Below are positions 5,602 to 6,314 of a DNA stretch of 6,314 nt, piece after piece. Numbering within the stretch: the first letter of the stretch is position 1; the number at the start of each line of letters is the position of its first letter. This DNA comes from Pedosphaera sp. (lineage in GTDB: Bacteria > Verrucomicrobiota > Verrucomicrobiae > Limisphaerales > Pedosphaeraceae). The stretch is from positions 1 to 6,314 of the forward strand of contig JAQGPB010000402.1 in assembly GCA_028293265.1 (NCBI GenBank). Reading direction: 5' to 3'. Both the position numbers and the translations under genes were made by a program. The notes beneath the pieces are model-generated. The model saw nothing but the letters and a program-made list of their open reading frames with translations, was not told the DNA's origin and did no database searches.

Positions 5602-6314
5602 CTATTGCGTCCGTCCGAACTTTTTTTCAAGTTCGCGGTAGTTCATTTCAATCAATGTGGGCCGGCCATGCGGGCAGGTGTAAGGCATGGCGCAGCGGCG
5701 CAGGTCCTCGACTAGGTTTTGCAGCTCAGGACCAGCCAGCGGGTCATTGGCCTTCACGGCATGACGGCAGACCGTCTTGGCGATGGTATGTTCGCCAAGC
5801 CGCAGGCTGTTTATCTCCTGACCCGCGGCCTTGAGTTCGTCCACCAATTCCAAAACGAACCGCCGTGCGTCCGGGACTTTCACAAACGGCGGCAATGCAT
5901 CCAGCAAAAAAGTGCGCTCACCAAACTCGCTCAAGCCCACGCCCAACCGCGTTAGCATGGGCAATTGTTCGCGCAGAAAATGAGCGTCCCGCACCGACAG
6001 CTCAACAGTCTCGGGCAGCAGCAATCTCTGCGCCGCCGCCGAGCCTTGCTGCTCCAAACGGCTGAGCATCTGCTCGAATAAAATCCGCTCATGCGCCGCA
6101 TGCTGGTCAAGCAGAACCAGTCCGCGATCAGATTCCAGCACGACATAAAGCCGGCCAATCACGCCGACCAGCCGCAAAGGCACGTGCAACAGGGGAACAG
6201 GGGCGGAAGTGGTTGAGGGTTGAGGGAGGGAAGCAATGGTTGAGAGTTGAGAGTTGAGAGTTGAGGGAGGGATGGGGACAAGTGGCGTCGAAGGGCGGAC
6301 GGGCCACCCTGAAG
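5602..6314 (-). CDS. mutL: DNA mismatch repair protein MutL, C-terminal part (5' end outside the window)
   Basis: MutL couples mismatch recognition by MutS to strand removal. The frame is open from the window edge to the TAG at 5602-5604, giving 236 visible residues. The ATPase domain lies beyond the edge, so a TTG at 6189 is not the start. The first 40 or so visible residues are a Pro/Ser/Thr-rich linker. Then comes the dimerisation/endonuclease domain: LVGVIGRLYVVLESDRGLVL, followed by DQHAAHERILFE (6073-6108), the DQHA(X)2E(X)4E motif of nuclease-active MutL; VCRHAVKANDPL, with its Cys codon at 5767-5769; and CPHGRPT near the end (CPHGRP at 5659-5676). These metal-binding motifs are intact. 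They are absent from the E. coli-type MutL that works with MutH, so this organism probably uses MutH-independent nicking. The linker is partly encoded by heptad repeats also found in non-coding DNA nearby. The gene converges on tig. Confidence 0.95.
   Translation of the reverse strand, partial: SGWPVRPSTPLVPIPPSTLNSQLSTIASLPQPSTTSAPVPLLHVPLRLVGVIGRLYVVLESDRGLVLLDQHAAHERILFEQMLSRLEQQGSAAAQRLLLPETVELSVRDAHFLREQLPMLTRLGVGLSEFGERTFLLDALPPFVKVPDARRFVLELVDELKAAGQEINSLRLGEHTIAKTVCRHAVKANDPLAGPELQNLVEDLRRCAMPYTCPHGRPTLIEMNYRELEKKFGRTQ
6212..6272. repeat. Heptad tandem repeats GTTGAGG/GTTGAGA inside the mutL linker
   Basis: Two clusters of 7-bp units are seen: GTTGAGG twice at 6212-6225, and GTTGAGA three times plus GTTGAGG at 6239-6266. 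Each cluster ends in the same 13 bases, GTTGAGGGAGGGA (6219-6231 and 6260-6272, 41 bp apart). On the coding strand these give the Ser/Leu/Gln/Thr/Pro-rich linker of MutL (STLNSQLSTIASLPQPST). As 7 is not a multiple of 3, each extra or missing unit changes the reading frame. Confidence 0.85.

Noticed and set aside
5618..5634. GAACTT-T-run-AAGTTC as a terminator for tig
   Set aside because: The T-run is the loop rather than a tail after a GC stem, and it lies inside the mutL coding end (EKKFGRTQ).
6187..6189. TTG at 6189 as the start of mutL
   Set aside because: The frame continues without a stop to the window edge through a typical interdomain linker, and a MutL lacking its ATPase domain would be abnormal.

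Overview
The window reads as ordinary chromosomal DNA from a Verrucomicrobiota-like bacterium, plausibly of the Pedosphaera/Limisphaera group. This is inference. It rests on a membrane-anchored HEAT-repeat protein with a YQGKPLSFWL-type start, a trigger factor opening MNVTIENLAPCKKL, a DUF3298-type secreted or anchored protein, and long gene-poor spacers full of palindromic and short tandem repeats. No rRNA, tRNA, CRISPR array or insertion sequence was recognised.

Layout from left to right. Bases 1-151 (minus strand) hold the N-terminus of a gene cut by the window edge, tentatively a luciferase-like (LLM) flavin-dependent oxidoreductase, with a perfect ATAACC/GGTTAT inverted repeat about 60 bp upstream of its start. 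Bases 308-1075 (minus) encode the HEAT-repeat protein. A two-hairpin palindromic repeat at 1177-1218 precedes a plus-strand gene pair: a 75-residue, very basic protein (1348-1575) that overlaps by 56 bp a MNT/DUF6036-like nucleotidyltransferase (1520-2215). This pair is the best candidate in the window for an undescribed two-component, possibly toxin-antitoxin-like, module. Bases 2364-3458 (plus) encode an N-terminally anchored protein with a C-terminal DUF3298 (RsiV-type) domain.

Bases 3459-4198 are a 740-bp spacer with no convincing gene but several families of short direct repeats. Bases 4199-5521 (plus) encode trigger factor (tig), a complete housekeeping gene whose start is fixed by alignment to the GFRxGKxP loop. 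Converging on it from the right is the C-terminal part of mutL (5602 to the window edge, minus). Its DQHA(X)2E(X)4E motif marks it as an endonuclease-type MutL. A nested palindrome (5522-5585) fills the gap between the two convergent genes.

The genes do not form one pathway. Tig folds nascent chains and MutL acts in mismatch repair; their neighbours are lineage-type envelope or hypothetical proteins. The most notable sequence-level observation is that a heptanucleotide repeat (GTTGAGA and variants), also found in the non-coding spacer, lies inside the coding linker of mutL. There, gain or loss of one 7-bp unit would frameshift the protein before its nuclease motif.
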